This document shows positions 1 through 12,800 of a DNA stretch of 54,844 bases, piece after piece. Position 1 is the first letter of the stretch. Each line of letters opens with the position of its first letter. The stretch is taken from positions 1 through 54,844 of the forward strand of contig JASANZ010002148.1 in the NCBI GenBank assembly GCA_030849805.1. Direction: 5' to 3'. The notes under the pieces are model-generated. The model ran no database searches. It was not told the DNA's origin and saw only the letters and a program-made list of their open reading frames with translations. A program made the translations under genes and the position numbers. This stretch comes from Sergeia podlipaevii. Lineage: Eukaryota; Euglenozoa; Kinetoplastea; Trypanosomatida; Trypanosomatidae.

Positions 1-1968
1 CGAGGTGAAAAACAATATATATATATATATTCAGTAACAAAGCGACTGTAATAAAGAGTTTCTGCCAGGAGTATGCGCGAGTGTGTAATTCAGCGTTTAG
101 GGAAAGAAAATATAACGGTAAAAAATGTGTGTGAGCCGTAAAAAAAAAAAATTGAGAAAAAAAAAAGAAAGGTAGCAAAATAAAGCGATAAATATAAAGC
201 TTCGATTGATTTTAGTTCAGTGCGTGCTTAATGCTTTTTAATGTTCTTTTTCTTCCTTCATGCCTTTTTGCAGTTGTTTATCTTGTCCCACAACCTAAGT
301 GTTGTTGTGAGTTTGAAAGCAGTCCCATTCATTTTTTCCTGTCTTGCCGCATTCTATAGCAAAACTGCTTACTTTAAAAAAATATATCAACACATAACGG
401 AGGTGGGGAAAAAAATGAAGAGCCGTTAAATCCCTGCCAAGGAGGGCCATACATATAATGTATAGCAGCGCATCATCTTCCTCCCATCTACGGTCCTTTA
501 AGTACCTCCCCTAATGCTATTTTTTTTTTTAAAAAAGAACGACAACAACATCATAAGAATTGCCCTCATATCCATATATGGAAAAAGGGAAAATCCAAAA
601 AAAAAAGCACATGGAAGGGTCAAATCAATGTCCCTTCGTTACTGCACACTCATCTAAATACAATACTTGGTGTACTTCGCTAACATCCGTTTTCTCTTTT
701 TATCTCTGCCTTTATCCACTACACGCATATGCAACTGATATGAAACTACAGAAATCCCTCTACAAAGGAAAAAAAACTACCCTTCCCTCCAAACTTGATG
801 CAATATACGTAACAGACTGCATAACAGTCTTTCCATTTGTTTTTTAAGAACACTACATGTCCCTCCCCCCCTTCCTTCTCTCTCATACACATAAATATGT
901 TTTCAATGATTCCTCCTTCCAACTCCAAATGTCCATTGATATTGATATTCACCGTTCTGCGTGCGACAAGGGCATTAAATAAATATATATATATATATGT
1001 GTGTTTATTCTGTAAAGCTTTGTGGATTGATCTTTAAAACAAACAAAAAAAAATTGATCATTTTTTAAGAAATCTTTTTTTTTTTTTTTGAGAGGGAATA
1101 TCGTACCCACACATTTTCCCTTTGTCTGTCCTACCAACAAGATCAATGAGTGCATATGCACACAGAGAGTGAATCAGATAAATAGTGCCTTTGGGATCCT
1201 ACAACGCCCACCTGTAGGGAAAAGGACGACGCGAAAGAAAGAAAGAAAGAAAAGATAGTGCACAATGACTTCCCTTTTTCTTTTTTAATTGTTCCCCTCT
1301 TTTCTTTCTCCTTTTTTTTAAAAAAAAAAAAGTATCTACGAAATAGCGCACAAACTCTTCTGAAAACAGCACCAGGAATAAACAAAAGTTATAGAGGAGA
1401 AAACATATGAGAGATAAAAAAAAGATTCGGGGATGTAGCGTGCGCGCGCGTATGTGTAGTATTGACTCTCCCTACTTTGAGCAAGCAGCCCTTCGAGGGC
1501 AAATAACTGCAGAACGCGGCTAAAGCCCATACTACATGCGAGACAGTGACACAAACATTGAAAAAGAAAACAGCAAATGCACATAACAGTGATGAAAATA
1601 AAGAATAATAATAAAAAAAAACAATCTTGTCACACAACATCACCAAAAACAACAAAATGATACCACTACCGCAGATACAAGTACGTCTCAAATCAGTAGT
1701 TTGCAAACGCCTTTCAATAGCAAAGCCTTCCACTCCCCCCCCTCCTCCTCACATCACTCGCCACTGACAAAGCTGAACACTAACGAGTAAACGAAAATAA
1801 AAACACAAGTAAGAATGAAAGCATCTTGAGTTCTGTATGCAACACTCCCCCCTCCCCTCTCTGCCTCTCTCTCTGTATCATTCTTGTCTCTTCCACAGCA
1901 TTCCAGTACTCATCCCCCTCCTCATTTTATTCATGTTCTCTGCATTTTTCGTCTACTTTTCATTTTCT
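1..1968. other. Intergenic region downstream of the last gene
   Basis: No supportable gene. On the coding (minus) strand this is the 3' UTR of the 1969-3795 gene followed by spacer toward a gene beyond the left edge. It holds an (AT)n tract near 14-31, a second AT tract near 978-998, an AAAG repeat near 1234-1254 and many A/T homopolymers. Small open frames here encode phenylalanine- and lysine-rich peptides driven by the homopolymers. Confidence 0.8.
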
Positions 1969-3795
1969 TTAACACGAGTGAAATAGTTTCTTGTGGCCCG
2001 TTGAATTCCACTCAGTGTTGGCACCAGAAAACGTAGACGACGAAGATTCCGTGTACTTGCCAGAATGCACGTTGCCCGTGGCCATGGGCTGGCTACCACC
2101 CCCTCCACCTGTGCGGTTGTTGTTGCTCTTCCTACCAGACGACGAGCTGGTATCGTCTCCAGTGGAGGACTTGCCATGCAAGACAAAGTTGACAACCGCG
2201 CGTAGCTGCTCCATGCTCTCGTCACCGTCGTCTTCCTGGTCATCAAAGATACCTGTGCTGAAGAAGGTGCTGTAGTCCACTGATGAGGCGGTGACCTCGT
2301 TGCCCTTACCTGTGACAGCCTCCAGCGCGTCAAAGTAGAGGTCACTGTTGCGTGACTGCGTTAGGGTGGTCGCGGTGTCTGCAACAACGACGTTGCTGCT
2401 GTTATCATTCACCGCAGCTGAAGAGCTCTCTTCAGAGAAGAGAGAGGTGAGGTAGGCCTGCATGTTCGCCTCCTTCTGCACATCACGCCTGTGTTGCGAG
2501 GAGGGCTGAACGATGCAGCGGCTGAACTCGGCAGGCAGAGTGGGTGGTTCCATGTTCATGGAGACGGGGGTGCCGTTCAGCGACAACGCCAGAGGTTGCG
2601 GGGCGATGACAGAAACTGGAGACGCAGCCGTGGGAGTAGTAGTGGGGAACGAGACGAGCGAAGGGACTTCTCTTTGTGCCTCGACAGACTTCACACCCAC
2701 GCGTTCAGCCAGTGGTGCGGTATGAAGGGCATGCGCACCATGGCTTTCTTCGCCAATGGGAGAGAGCCCGCCAACGGGAATAAGCGGCGCAGGTGTGCTG
2801 TGAGGGTGAGTAGTGGCAGAGTAGAAGGTAGGGGCTTCAGTAGGGCTGGGGTCTCTTACTGGGCTCGTCGCAATTGCCTGTGGCGGCGTAGGCCTGACAA
2901 TAGTGCGGTGCACAATAGATGCTGTTGCTGATGCTAGCACGTTACGGAATGCATCCAGCGTTGGTGGCTCCACCATCGCACTAGGGCTGCTGCTGCCGTT
3001 GCCACCGGCGAGTGGTGAAATAGCAGCAGGAGAAGAGACACCAAACCGTAGCGGCTTCGGCGCCACAGCAGCAGTGACTGCCGCTATTGGAGAAAAGGAG
3101 TGAAGAGCGTTGACGGCAGCTCTAGGCACGATGTCGTCGATAGAAGGAGGGGCAACAGGCATAGCAGCGCCGTGCTGCTGATGGTGGTAGTCGAACGCTG
3201 ACATCTTCGTGGGAACAGAAGGGAAGCCACTCACTGCGTTCCACGTATCGCTACCGAGTGCCAGAGGCCTTGCCACCGCTGAAGAGATGTGGAAGCCACC
3301 AATAGGCTGGGGAAACGTCACGTCCTTGTGTATCTTTCGAGCTGTTGCTACTGCTCCGGTGCTGGTAGTGAGAGGGAGGCCAACATCTACAGGTAGGGCT
3401 GCGGCTGCTGCAGCGGTGGGGCGGACTGGAGAGTTGCCCATGGCATCCAGTGCCATCGGAGGAGTGGGCCTCACCTGCTGAGCACTAGATGTGGCGGGGC
3501 TACCTGCTCCAGAGTACAGCATACTGAAGAGTCCCTTACGAGGCGCCGCTGCTTCTGTTGGCATAGAAGATGACGAAGTGCCCACGGTGGTTGCGACTGC
3601 ACCAACAGGGACAGGAGGAGCGGGACAGGCGGCAGAGGAGCTCTTGCTCATAGTGGGCATCCAGTCAGGGTTGGTGGAAGCTACGCTAAGACGTGCAAAC
3701 ACGTTTCCACTGCTGCTACTGGGCATTGTACTGCCGCTGCTCGCGCCGCCGCGAACGAGCGAGTAGCTGCTATACTGGCCAGGTTGACCAGACAT
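1969..3795 (-). CDS. Hypothetical low-complexity Ser/Ala/Pro/Thr-rich protein
   Basis: A 608-aa protein that I do not recognise. It is rich in Ser, Ala, Pro, Thr and Val from end to end and appears mostly disordered, with no membrane segment and no signal peptide. Two copies of a short EPPTL motif sit near residues 275 and 416, which may be linear interaction sites. An acidic stretch near residues 515-530 (DDQEDDGDE) is followed by the only helix-like segment (MEQLRAVVNFVLHG). The C-terminal 80 residues are Ser/Gly/Asn-rich. The start is supported by a good splice acceptor about 29 nt upstream. The reading frame is open throughout and clearly longer than chance. The composition would fit a scaffold or RNA-binding regulator, but no function can be assigned. 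Confidence 0.8.
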   Translation of the reverse strand: MSGQPGQYSSYSLVRGGASSGSTMPSSSSGNVFARLSVASTNPDWMPTMSKSSSAACPAPPVPVGAVATTVGTSSSSMPTEAAAPRKGLFSMLYSGAGSPATSSAQQVRPTPPMALDAMGNSPVRPTAAAAAALPVDVGLPLTTSTGAVATARKIHKDVTFPQPIGGFHISSAVARPLALGSDTWNAVSGFPSVPTKMSAFDYHHQQHGAAMPVAPPSIDDIVPRAAVNALHSFSPIAAVTAAVAPKPLRFGVSSPAAISPLAGGNGSSSPSAMVEPPTLDAFRNVLASATASIVHRTIVRPTPPQAIATSPVRDPSPTEAPTFYSATTHPHSTPAPLIPVGGLSPIGEESHGAHALHTAPLAERVGVKSVEAQREVPSLVSFPTTTPTAASPVSVIAPQPLALSLNGTPVSMNMEPPTLPAEFSRCIVQPSSQHRRDVQKEANMQAYLTSLFSEESSSAAVNDNSSNVVVADTATTLTQSRNSDLYFDALEAVTGKGNEVTASSVDYSTFFSTGIFDDQEDDGDESMEQLRAVVNFVLHGKSSTGDDTSSSSGRKSNNNRTGGGGGSQPMATGNVHSGKYTESSSSTFSGANTEWNSTGHKKLFHSC

Positions 3796-4790
3796 ATCTC
3801 TTCTTCTTCTTTCCTCTTATGTAACTGTAAATGTGCAATAAAAAAGGAAACAGATAAACAAAAAGTAAAAAAAAAATGGAGCTCTTGTGTTTTGGATACC
3901 AACAAAGAAAAGGCTCTAAAATACCGGCGACACCAATAACAATAAAAAGAAATCAGCTCAAAATTATAAAAACACAGACTTGCCAAAAAAAAAAAAAGCG
4001 TAAGAAAAAAAGGTCGCACAAAAAAACTCTTCTTTATATATATATAATGAGAGAAAGTGAGAAAGCTAAGGCAAAGACAGCTACACAGAAATGATAGTAC
4101 TACTAGTAAAGCGTATGAAAGCTTCTTTGACTTGCTATGACACCTAAATTCTCTTTTTCAATTTTCTTTTTTTTACTACTTTTGCGTTTACGTGAAGGTA
4201 TACTACAGCTCACCTCTACTATTTCTTTTTTTCTTCACTGTGCGGCTGCAACAGAAAAAAAAAAAAAAGACGTTGAACACTTCGAAAGTGAGAGGGTCAA
4301 TACACTGCAATACTTTTGAAAGGGAAAGAACAAAAAGAAAGAAGGAAGGAGGAAGGAAGGAAGGAGAGAAATATAGCGAGTCTTGAGTGAAAAAAAAAAG
4401 CAAACTTCAGCAAAAGCCTGATATGCCCCCTTTGTGGGATTGCGCTAATCAACAACGACAGTGTGCAAGTAAACGTTTTGTTTAATTTCCGCCATATTTT
4501 AATATTCTTCCTTCAAGCAGGCAACATATAAGCCATTAATGGCATTTTGATGAAAAAAACAAGACGAAAAGCGAGAACATTACTGGAGGAAGCATCATGA
4601 AAATATGTAGCTCCTACTCCACAGATGTAACGAGAATTAGTACCAGCCAGCAATACTTACCCCCAACTTCTCTTTTTTCCCAGCTTCTTCTGCAAAACAC
4701 AACAAGTGACGGTACAGACGTATAACAAGAGCAAAAAAAAACCCGCCACTATTCTCATCCCCCCGCCTCTTTCCGTCTGTTTCTTTCTGC
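3796..4790. other. Intergenic region between GPI2 and the 608-aa gene
   Basis: About 1 kb with no supportable gene. It contains the 3' UTR of the GPI2 gene and the splice signals of the next gene. It is dominated by poly(A) runs on the plus strand (poly(T) in the transcript) and a GGAA-rich patch near 4340-4368. Confidence 0.8.
3825..3879 (-). promoter_or_regulatory. Predicted trans-splice acceptor for the 1969-3795 gene
   Basis: On the coding strand a long T-rich tract (3837-3879) leads to an AG at 3825-3826, giving a 5' UTR of about 29 nt with no upstream ATG. This is the usual arrangement for SL addition in trypanosomatids. Confidence 0.6.
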
Positions 4791-6134
4791 TCATCTCAAT
4801 AGACCAGCGTTGGCCCACTCCGCAGCCGCGGCGCTGTTCGTGGGTTTCGCCTCGTCCCATGGACCATTGATCTGGTACTTGACACTGCTATGTAGCTCAA
4901 CAAAGCAGCGCGGAATAACAAAGGCAACCAGCGCCATCGAGACGACGTAGAAGATGGCAAGGATCGGTACCTGAAGAAGACAGCCCGCGGAGAGCCCAAA
5001 TAGGAGGCAAGTAACACCAACGTGAGCGCTGATGGAGGAGAGCCTCAGCAAGTGCCGCGCGATGGGTGAAAGTGAAAAGCATATGGCTCCAAAGGCTATA
5101 AGAGAGCCGCTCTCAAGAGGGCTTTGAATACGTGACGCCATGAGTATCACACCAAACGTGGCAGCATTCATCGACAAATTGGGCTGATAGCGCTTCGTGT
5201 ACGCGTTGAGGTAGCTGTAGTCAGCGGTAAGCACGTGCAAGGACATGGTCAGCACGCTCAGCGCGACAATGGTATCATCATAGTAGGCAACCGTCAGCGT
5301 GCGCAAGATGGGCGAGAGCAGCACAAGCGTCGTGCATAGGCTCACCACCTGTCGCAGGAACCCCCACATGTGTGCCCAGGTACTAGGGTGTTCCGTCATC
5401 ACGGCCCCTCCAGAAGCAGCACCGACGCTGCCATGCGGGTCGCCGGCCTCTGTGGCTGCATCCTGCTCTCTCTCAGATTCTTTCTGAATAAGGACGTACA
5501 GGATCCACGCAACAAGGATGATGGCGACATCAATACACAAGAGGGAGTAGTGCCTCATTTCCCCCGTAAAGACCTTGGCAAATACATAGACAAAAAGCAC
5601 CACCACTGATATTTGTTGAATAATGGCAAAGGTGCCCACGACCACGTCTCCGTATCGGTAGTTCTTCACATTTTCGTTTTGCCGCAGCTCCTGGAGAAAC
5701 TGCAAAGGGTCCACGTAGTTATCTTCAAAGGGCTGTCGTTCATAGAGCACCTTGCGCCACGTTGGCGGTGGTGGAGGCGGGCTATCTGTTGCTCGAGGGG
5801 TTGCCGATCTAGTGCGGCCAAGCTGACGCATCTTCGGGTTACTCTGATAACGTGTGTGTATTGAGTTGACGCTAGGATTTAAATTGTTGGTGTTGCTCCG
5901 CATGGGGACAGTACCCGTGGGAGTACCCCTAGTGTATAGATCCCCTTGAGCGTTGCTAAGCTGCTGTTCTGAAGAAAGAAGATTACCAGAGGCACTTCCG
6001 CGGTTTGTGTAGGGTGTCCGCTGTTGTTTACGCTCCGTGCTATCGTTGCTACTACCAGTACCACTCAAATCTGTCTGCGAGGAACTGCACTCGTGATGTT
6101 GTGATTCCCCGGAGGCTTGCACGTGACTCGCCAT
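4791..6134 (-). CDS. GPI2: GPI2/PIG-C subunit of the GPI-GlcNAc transferase
   Basis: A 447-aa multi-pass membrane protein. It is a non-catalytic subunit of the ER complex that transfers GlcNAc to phosphatidylinositol, the first step of GPI-anchor synthesis. The family signature begins at about residue 126: WRKVLYERQPFEDNYVD followed by FLQELRQN, very close to PIG-C proteins elsewhere. About eight hydrophobic segments then run to the C terminus, as expected. The first ~125 residues are an extra hydrophilic Ser/Asn/Thr-rich region ending in a run of prolines. Known PIG-C proteins are near 300 aa, so this extension explains the length. The first Met is used because the frame is open. The core would also be compatible with a start closer to the signature, but no suitable Met lies there except M102. 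Confidence 0.9.
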   Translation of the reverse strand: MASHVQASGESQHHECSSSQTDLSGTGSSNDSTERKQQRTPYTNRGSASGNLLSSEQQLSNAQGDLYTRGTPTGTVPMRSNTNNLNPSVNSIHTRYQSNPKMRQLGRTRSATPRATDSPPPPPPTWRKVLYERQPFEDNYVDPLQFLQELRQNENVKNYRYGDVVVGTFAIIQQISVVVLFVYVFAKVFTGEMRHYSLLCIDVAIILVAWILYVLIQKESEREQDAATEAGDPHGSVGAASGGAVMTEHPSTWAHMWGFLRQVVSLCTTLVLLSPILRTLTVAYYDDTIVALSVLTMSLHVLTADYSYLNAYTKRYQPNLSMNAATFGVILMASRIQSPLESGSLIAFGAICFSLSPIARHLLRLSSISAHVGVTCLLFGLSAGCLLQVPILAIFYVVSMALVAFVIPRCFVELHSSVKYQINGPWDEAKPTNSAAAAEWANAGLLR

Positions 6135-6848
6135 ATTAAGACTCGTGGTATAATAACAAAGTATTTCACTACGATTTCTCCTCCTCTTCTATTTACTGCT
6201 ACGCCCTTGTACAGTACTTTTTTTTCTTTTGGATACTGTTACGCTACGAATATCCTGAGCCAAAAAAACTCAATGACGACGACAGAAGCAAAGATGTATA
6301 GGCAACACACACACACACACACGCACACGCGTATGTAATAGCAAAGAGAAGATAGCTATTCAGCGGCACGTGGGAATATGTGTCAGCGCGTAGTGTATAT
6401 CTGGGCACCTATAACCTCAAGAAAAATAAGAAACCTTACGAATATACGCAAAAAATAAGAGAGAAAAAAGATAAGCGACACATGACAGCGGCAGGAAAAA
6501 AAAAAAACTGATCTTAATCGATGCTTCCTTTTGGTCAATACATGTGGCGGCAGTTCATCCAAACCTGTCTTTTTTTTTTTGTTCTCGTTGATGTGTGTGT
6601 GTGTAGGTGCGATCCCAAAGCAAACAAACAAATAAAAGAATATATATATATTTATGTAGGCAATAGAAAATGAGGTCACAGAGAAGAGAATAAAGTATTA
6701 TAGCTATTGGGAATAGTTGTAACACGATAGCAATAAGGACTCTTTCTATGCTTTTAGCGCAGAACGTCCTGAACATTCCCACGTCTTGCTATCACATCAG
6801 AGACAAAAATCAAAGAAGCAAGAAGAAAAAAAAAAAGCAATTTACTAA
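6135..6848. other. Intergenic region between the BEACH gene and GPI2
   Basis: About 0.7 kb without a gene. It holds an AC repeat at 6305-6322, a short GT repeat near 6591-6604 and a TA tract near 6642-6652. A plausible acceptor for GPI2 on the coding strand is the AG at 6255-6256 after a T-rich tract, but other AGs lie closer to the start codon and I cannot choose between them. Confidence 0.7.
6305..6322. repeat. (AC)n microsatellite
   Basis: About nine AC units on the plus strand, so (GT)n in the transcript, in the spacer upstream of the GPI2 start. Confidence 0.95.
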
Positions 6849-9800
6849 CTAGTCCATCACCAAGCGGAATTGAACAACTTCACCAGTTGCCGTGCCAGCC
6901 ACCGTCACCTGGACATTGCTGGGATGGCAAGCCACGGAAGTGAGAACGCTGCCTTCGATGGAAGAAAAGACCTCGCGCTTTGCTACTTCGAGATAGAAAG
7001 AATGCAGCAGCACCATCACTGGTGCATTGCTAGAAAAGGAGGCTTCACCTGCCGCCACACCGCTAACACCACTTTTGTTGTTTGCTCCGATCCCTGCGCT
7101 TCCTCGCCCGCTATATGGCGTACACCCCACCAGCAGATGCTGCCCCGGTGAAACTCCCCAGCAGGTGATTTTGCCATGCAGAGCGCACGTACGCAGCGGA
7201 GTTCCATTGATGCTCACTTGATGAATGATGTGGTCAGTGTTTGAAGCGTAGAGCACGTTTGGCACATAACAATGAGACTGGATGAGCACGCGGTCAACAG
7301 GAAAGTTGCTTGGATGAACAAGTGTGCGATCCAAGCTGCCACTACCAAGGGAATGAAACATAAGAACGCCATCAGCGGAGGCTGTTGCAACGAGGTCAAG
7401 GCTGCTGCAAAGGTCCGCCGCCGTTGCCAGCTCCTCGTGGCTATGTACGCTGAAGAGGAGCTCTGCCCGCAGCGTATGCGGGGCTTGAGAAACCATATGG
7501 CAGGTCCACACGGCAAACGTCGTGTCCTCTGATCCGGACACCATGAACTGACTATCCTCACTGCGCGCAAGCACCACAACACGCCCACAGTGACCTCTCA
7601 GTCGCACATCAGCAGTAGCAGCAGCGCTGCCGGAGAGATGGCGAATAAGGATGGAGTGATCGTACATGCCCCCCAGTGCAACAAACGTATTTCCTTCAAG
7701 ATGCAGCACGAGCGTGTTTTCAGGCCTGCATGGCCCTTCTGCCGCCCCACTGCTTCCCCCCACACGAGGCACAACTCCTGCGGGAAGACCAGCAAGGCGG
7801 TATTCAAGCTCATCCGCCATTTCAAAGCTTGACAGGTCATACCCACCACTACCACTCGAGCTTACATGAGCAGCAGCACCTGCAGCGCCGCCTCCCCCAG
7901 CTCCTCCTGGTAACACCCCTACAGAGACAGCCGAGCGTGTGGACTGAAAAGGAGGCGCGGGTGAGCGGGCAGACGATGATACCCCACTGACAGTCCTACT
8001 CCCAGCATTCGCAGATCCGGCAGTGCCACCACCAGTGGTGGTGGTGGTGGCTCGTGCCCAGCCTGTTGGCTCAGGCAGTGTTAGAGGGGAGGTAAAGATG
8101 CGTGCAGGAAGGTTAAGCACTGGCATCATCTCCAGTGCGCTCCGCTTATGCACTGGGCGTGCATACAGCTTAAAGGACGCTGCGGCACCACTAGCGGCAG
8201 ACACCACCACTATACGCTCATCAGTCGTCACGGCGACGCAGGCGACACTGGTGCAACCCCAGCGCTGGTGTGAGGCGATTTTCACTGCAAACTTCGCCTC
8301 TGTAGGGTCTGCAAGATAGTTGGGAGCTCTCACCTCGTGAGGGCGGCGAAAGAGCTGAATGGGAGTCTGGCCAATGTTGTCAAGGCAGTCAATGAGGAGG
8401 TGTTCATCCACTGCATCGTGGGAGCCCGTGCCACCGCGACTACTACGATCGATTTCCTCGTAGGAGTGCCAGTTAAAGACATTCACACTGTCAATCGCCT
8501 CCTTCCCGCGCTGTTTGTATCCAAAGATGAGATCGATCCAGTGATGCAGCATGGCGGAGACGTAGTCGCACTCGAGAGCCTCGCGCATCTTATAGATAAA
8601 CTCATGAGGACTGCCGTGTGCCCATGGTGGCAGGACAAGTTCGCACATGCTACTGTTGTCCTGCTTCTGTCCAAAGCGCACATCGTTGTTGTTTTGGCAC
8701 AACTCCGGCAGGTAGTACAACTCTGGGATTAACTCACGCACATCCTGCGTGCTCGCGGTGACGCTGCGGTAGCAGGCTCTCATGGAGTGGAACATGCGGT
8801 CTGCATGATCAAAGTGCCCACCTTGAAGTAATATCTGGAGTGTAGTGAAGGGCTCAAGGCGGACCATGTAGTACAAGGTAACCGCCGGAGAGCTGTAGTG
8901 CGTGAAGTAGTGCGATGGCACGTCGCCTAGCTCTTTCATTTCCTCATACCGCCTCTGCACTGCCTCGCGCCGCGCGCTATCCCCACAGACGCCAATGGGC
9001 TGGCGAAGGTCGCGGAATGACTCACTGCGTGTGAGGTCAAGCGTCTCGCTTGTGTAGTCCGCGATGACCCACGGAAAAACGGGGTACTGCGTCACATCAT
9101 TTACGCTGCGGCCGGCGAGAAGGTTCAGCCAAAGAAGGTAGTCAAAGTTGGTCATGTCGCGACGCTGCCAGGCACTCATGTAGTGAAGTCGAAGGGGCTC
9201 CCTCTTGGGGTTTTCGTGGTACAAGTAAAAGCGAGGGACGTATGTGGTTGCCGCCGTCGCTGCACGAAGACGAGAAGCAGTACTCACAATTCTATCCACA
9301 ACGAGTCGCATCGTCGTGGCATCAGCAAAATTGAGAAAAAAGCTCTTCTTGTTGCGCAGCCACACTTCAATAGCGGTTCTCTTCATGCGGAAGCGACGGC
9401 CAGGAGCAAGGCTTTCCACGTGCAATAGACTGAAGTGAGAATCCTTCGGTTTCATCAAGAATGCCAGTGCCTCCTTGGCAATGGCCTGATTGTAGGCGCT
9501 GTTTGTCTCATCAAAGATAATCACGACGTCTGGACCGCGCAGGGTTACCATGGCGCTCCAGCAGTGCATCATGAAGGGCACCTCACACGGAATTGTGATT
9601 ACACCACTGCTTACTGTGCCGATGGCTGCTGCTGGAGCTGGAGAAGGCGACTGGGACAGCGGGATTAAGAGCCTTGCGGTGGTTGCTGTTGCCGTTGTTG
9701 TTGTTGTTGTTCTCGTTGTCGTTGTCGTCGTCGCTACTCCACTATTGCTCATGGGTGACACAGTCGCCGGCGTCATCATCATTATTTGTTGCTTGTCTTC

Positions 9801-12800
9801 TTGTGCGTTAGTAGAAGCAACGTCAAGAACAGGTGAGGGCGGGGACTGTGAGGCCGTACCGTCGTCGCGGCCTTCATCGTCCACTGCCAAAAGAACTTCT
9901 TCGCCACCGCGCAGCCGCAGGCGAGTGGTGGTGCTCTCCAGGGGATTGTTATCTACTTCGTCTTTCTGGACATCGAAGTCTTCACCCTCAGCGGCCGCTA
10001 CAACACCGCCGCTCTCTCCCTTTGCTGGCGAGTCGTCTCGGCGCGCCGCACCAGCGTTTATGCCATCCGTATTCGCAGAGCTACTACACACCACAGTCGT
10101 CACGCTGGCGTGGTCTGTGCCATCCTTGTCGTAAATAATCTTGCGACGCATCAGCTGGTGCTGCTCCTTCCGACCGAGCCGTACATACCGTGGACGATGA
10201 AGATGCCGAGGATCATAACCCCACATGGTGCCCTGTGTATGCTCAACAAGCCGCATCCACACATCCGCACGCATCGTGGTGATAACTGTAGGAGTAGCCT
10301 GCATTGGGATGTTCCGCGGAGATGCGAGCGCTTGAGAGACAGTCGCGGCTTCACTGCGATGACATTCCGACCCTGCAGCAGTAGATTCCCGCTCCCTACC
10401 CTCCTGCTCCCTCTCGACCTCCTGCTGCCAATCATCGTCAATGTTGTTTCCGTCGCCCACGCGTTGTTGTTCCTCTCTCTGCCGAACTAGCTCCATCATC
10501 CCAAGCATCACCTGCGCGTGTGCCCTGCGCACTTCAGCCATAAAGGACCGAAGTTCCAGAGCAGTCTTTTCCTGCACTGCATAGACTGCCGAAACAAGCT
10601 GCTTGTCCGTCGCCTGTCCCTTTTCTTGAAAGTAGGCGCACTTTTCAATAAACGTGTTAAAGTCACTGCGCGAGGCAATCTCGACAAAGGCATCAATGGT
10701 GCGTGATTGACCATTGGGGGCGGTGGACAGGTTCTGCGAGGCGGCACCTTCACTACACAGCCACTGGAATGTGGTCTTGCCATTTGTGAAGCGCTCCCCC
10801 TCCGCCTCCTCGCGCAAGAGTGGCATGAAGAGCGATAGTTGCTCTAGTGGCTTCCGGAAGGTGCCCACAAGCCTCTGCAAAGCCAAGACAAGTCGCTCAG
10901 TAAGACGACTCTGCTCCTCCTCCATAAGCAGTGCAGTCCCAACACGGATGCGGCGCAGCAGCAACTGGTACAGGCAGTTCACCCCAACGAGCGCAGTGGC
11001 GAGAGACGAGTGCTCACGGTAGTCCTCAATGCTGTGCGCACGTGTCAAAGAGGCAAGCACGCCGGTTGGCCCTTTATCAGAGAAGCGCGCAAGACAATCG
11101 GCCAGGGCGATAATGCTGCGTAGTGCGGGGACGTCTGTTAACGTAAAGGTGCACGCCACACGCACCAGGCGAATAAAAACACGTAGAAACCCTCCCTTGG
11201 ACGCACGTGCATCAGCACCGGCAAGCATAGAGAGCAGCAATTCCCCAGTCGTCGGACCAGCAGTGCCTACTGACATCGTTGTGGTTGTTCCGCAGTTGAG
11301 CAGAGCACTGCTCGTGCCAATCAAGGCAGCGACCTTGAGGGCTAGTGCGGTGTGTAGCCACCGACCGTCAGGGTTACGAAGCAACTCGAGTCTGGCATCT
11401 CCGCCTAGGCAAGGGGTCTCTACAATGCTGTGACAAGGTGCCAGACACTGTGACGAAGCAAGCAATCCCGATGACGGCAACGACTTCCTCGACCAGTTGC
11501 TCTGACCAGTAGCGTCAGGGAGAATAGTTGCCGCTGTAGTAGCAGAAACTAGTGGCACCTTATCTGTGATGACCAGTTCTTCCCATTCGGTATACCCATG
11601 TAGACGGCCAGTGTTGGCAACTAGTGTCACTGGAGCGACAGGAAATGTCCCGCCATTACCACTGGATGCTGCACTACGCCCATAGGGTGATCCCGCTGGC
11701 GGCAGAGGTCCCGCTACCGCGTGGGCATGTCCCTCGGCGTTCGCAATATGAGCGCTATGACTGTTCTGCGCAGGTACAAGAGATGGGTTGGCAGGCGCGG
11801 AGTAAAAGAGAACGTCCTCCACGACATACACAGAGGCTGTAAAGTTGGAAAAGCTGACACTGCTGCCAAAGCCATAACACGCCGTCACACCACCTTGCGT
11901 GTTGCTCTGAAGAAGACGGCGATATTGTTCCATAATACCCACTAGCACTCCATTCAGCAGTCGTGGAGTGTTACACTCCTTCATATATGCAACGGCTAAC
12001 CTGAGCTCAGCAGCACCGGTGTCGTCACGAGCAAGAAGATAAAAGAGGGTATGGGAAAGGATCATCTCACAAGCGGTAAAGATGGCCACCGCGTCATTTT
12101 CGTTCAGTTCCTTCTGCTGATGTCGCTGCACAGGATCACAAAGATCTACCAGCATGGCATACCAGCCGTCACAAGACTGAAGCTGCCGCCACGCCATGGC
12201 ATCGTCCTTCAGAAGCACAGAGAGGTCCGTGAGAGCACGAGCGCGTAAGGCGCCAGAGGTGCTGGGCTCTCGCAACAGGGTCAATATGACCGGAATAGCC
12301 GGAGCAAACGCTATGCGGCAGGTCGGGGTGACGGGTACGTAAGCTGTCGGCACGTGACGCACGCCAAAGTCGGCGAGCATGCCGCACCGTAGCGCCATGT
12401 ACGCTCCCATTCCATCATCTTCTCCTGCGCTGGTATCTGGGGTTTTCAAGGAGAACATGGAGAAGCCCATCCATACCAGTGAGGGACTATTCATAGGATG
12501 CACCACCGTACCGCCACCACTTGCTCCCGCTAGCGGCGGGGTGGCATTGCTGCTGCTGTTGCTCTCGGGCTTGTGATTACCAGCTGTCGCTGCCGCTGCT
12601 AGCGCAGAAACATCCCCGACTGCCAACCCAGCGGTACTTAACAGTTCTTGCGCGCGGCGCGATCGCATTGCCAGCAGTACCAGCTGCAGCTGCAGCTCCT
12701 CCCGCACACGCGGACACCACGTGCTCGGGTATGTCGCGTACAAATGTGCGAGTGTGGTAGTGTAACCACAGCGGCCTAGGAGCTGGGCAAGGAGAGCACC

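Noticed and set aside
1389..1733. A 114-codon open frame on the minus strand
   Set aside because: It overlaps another open frame in a different phase, has a homopolymer-driven sequence and lies in a likely 3' UTR.
9550..10134. A 194-codon plus-strand frame with Val and Ser runs
   Set aside because: It is the antisense of the Thr-rich repeat region of the BEACH gene.
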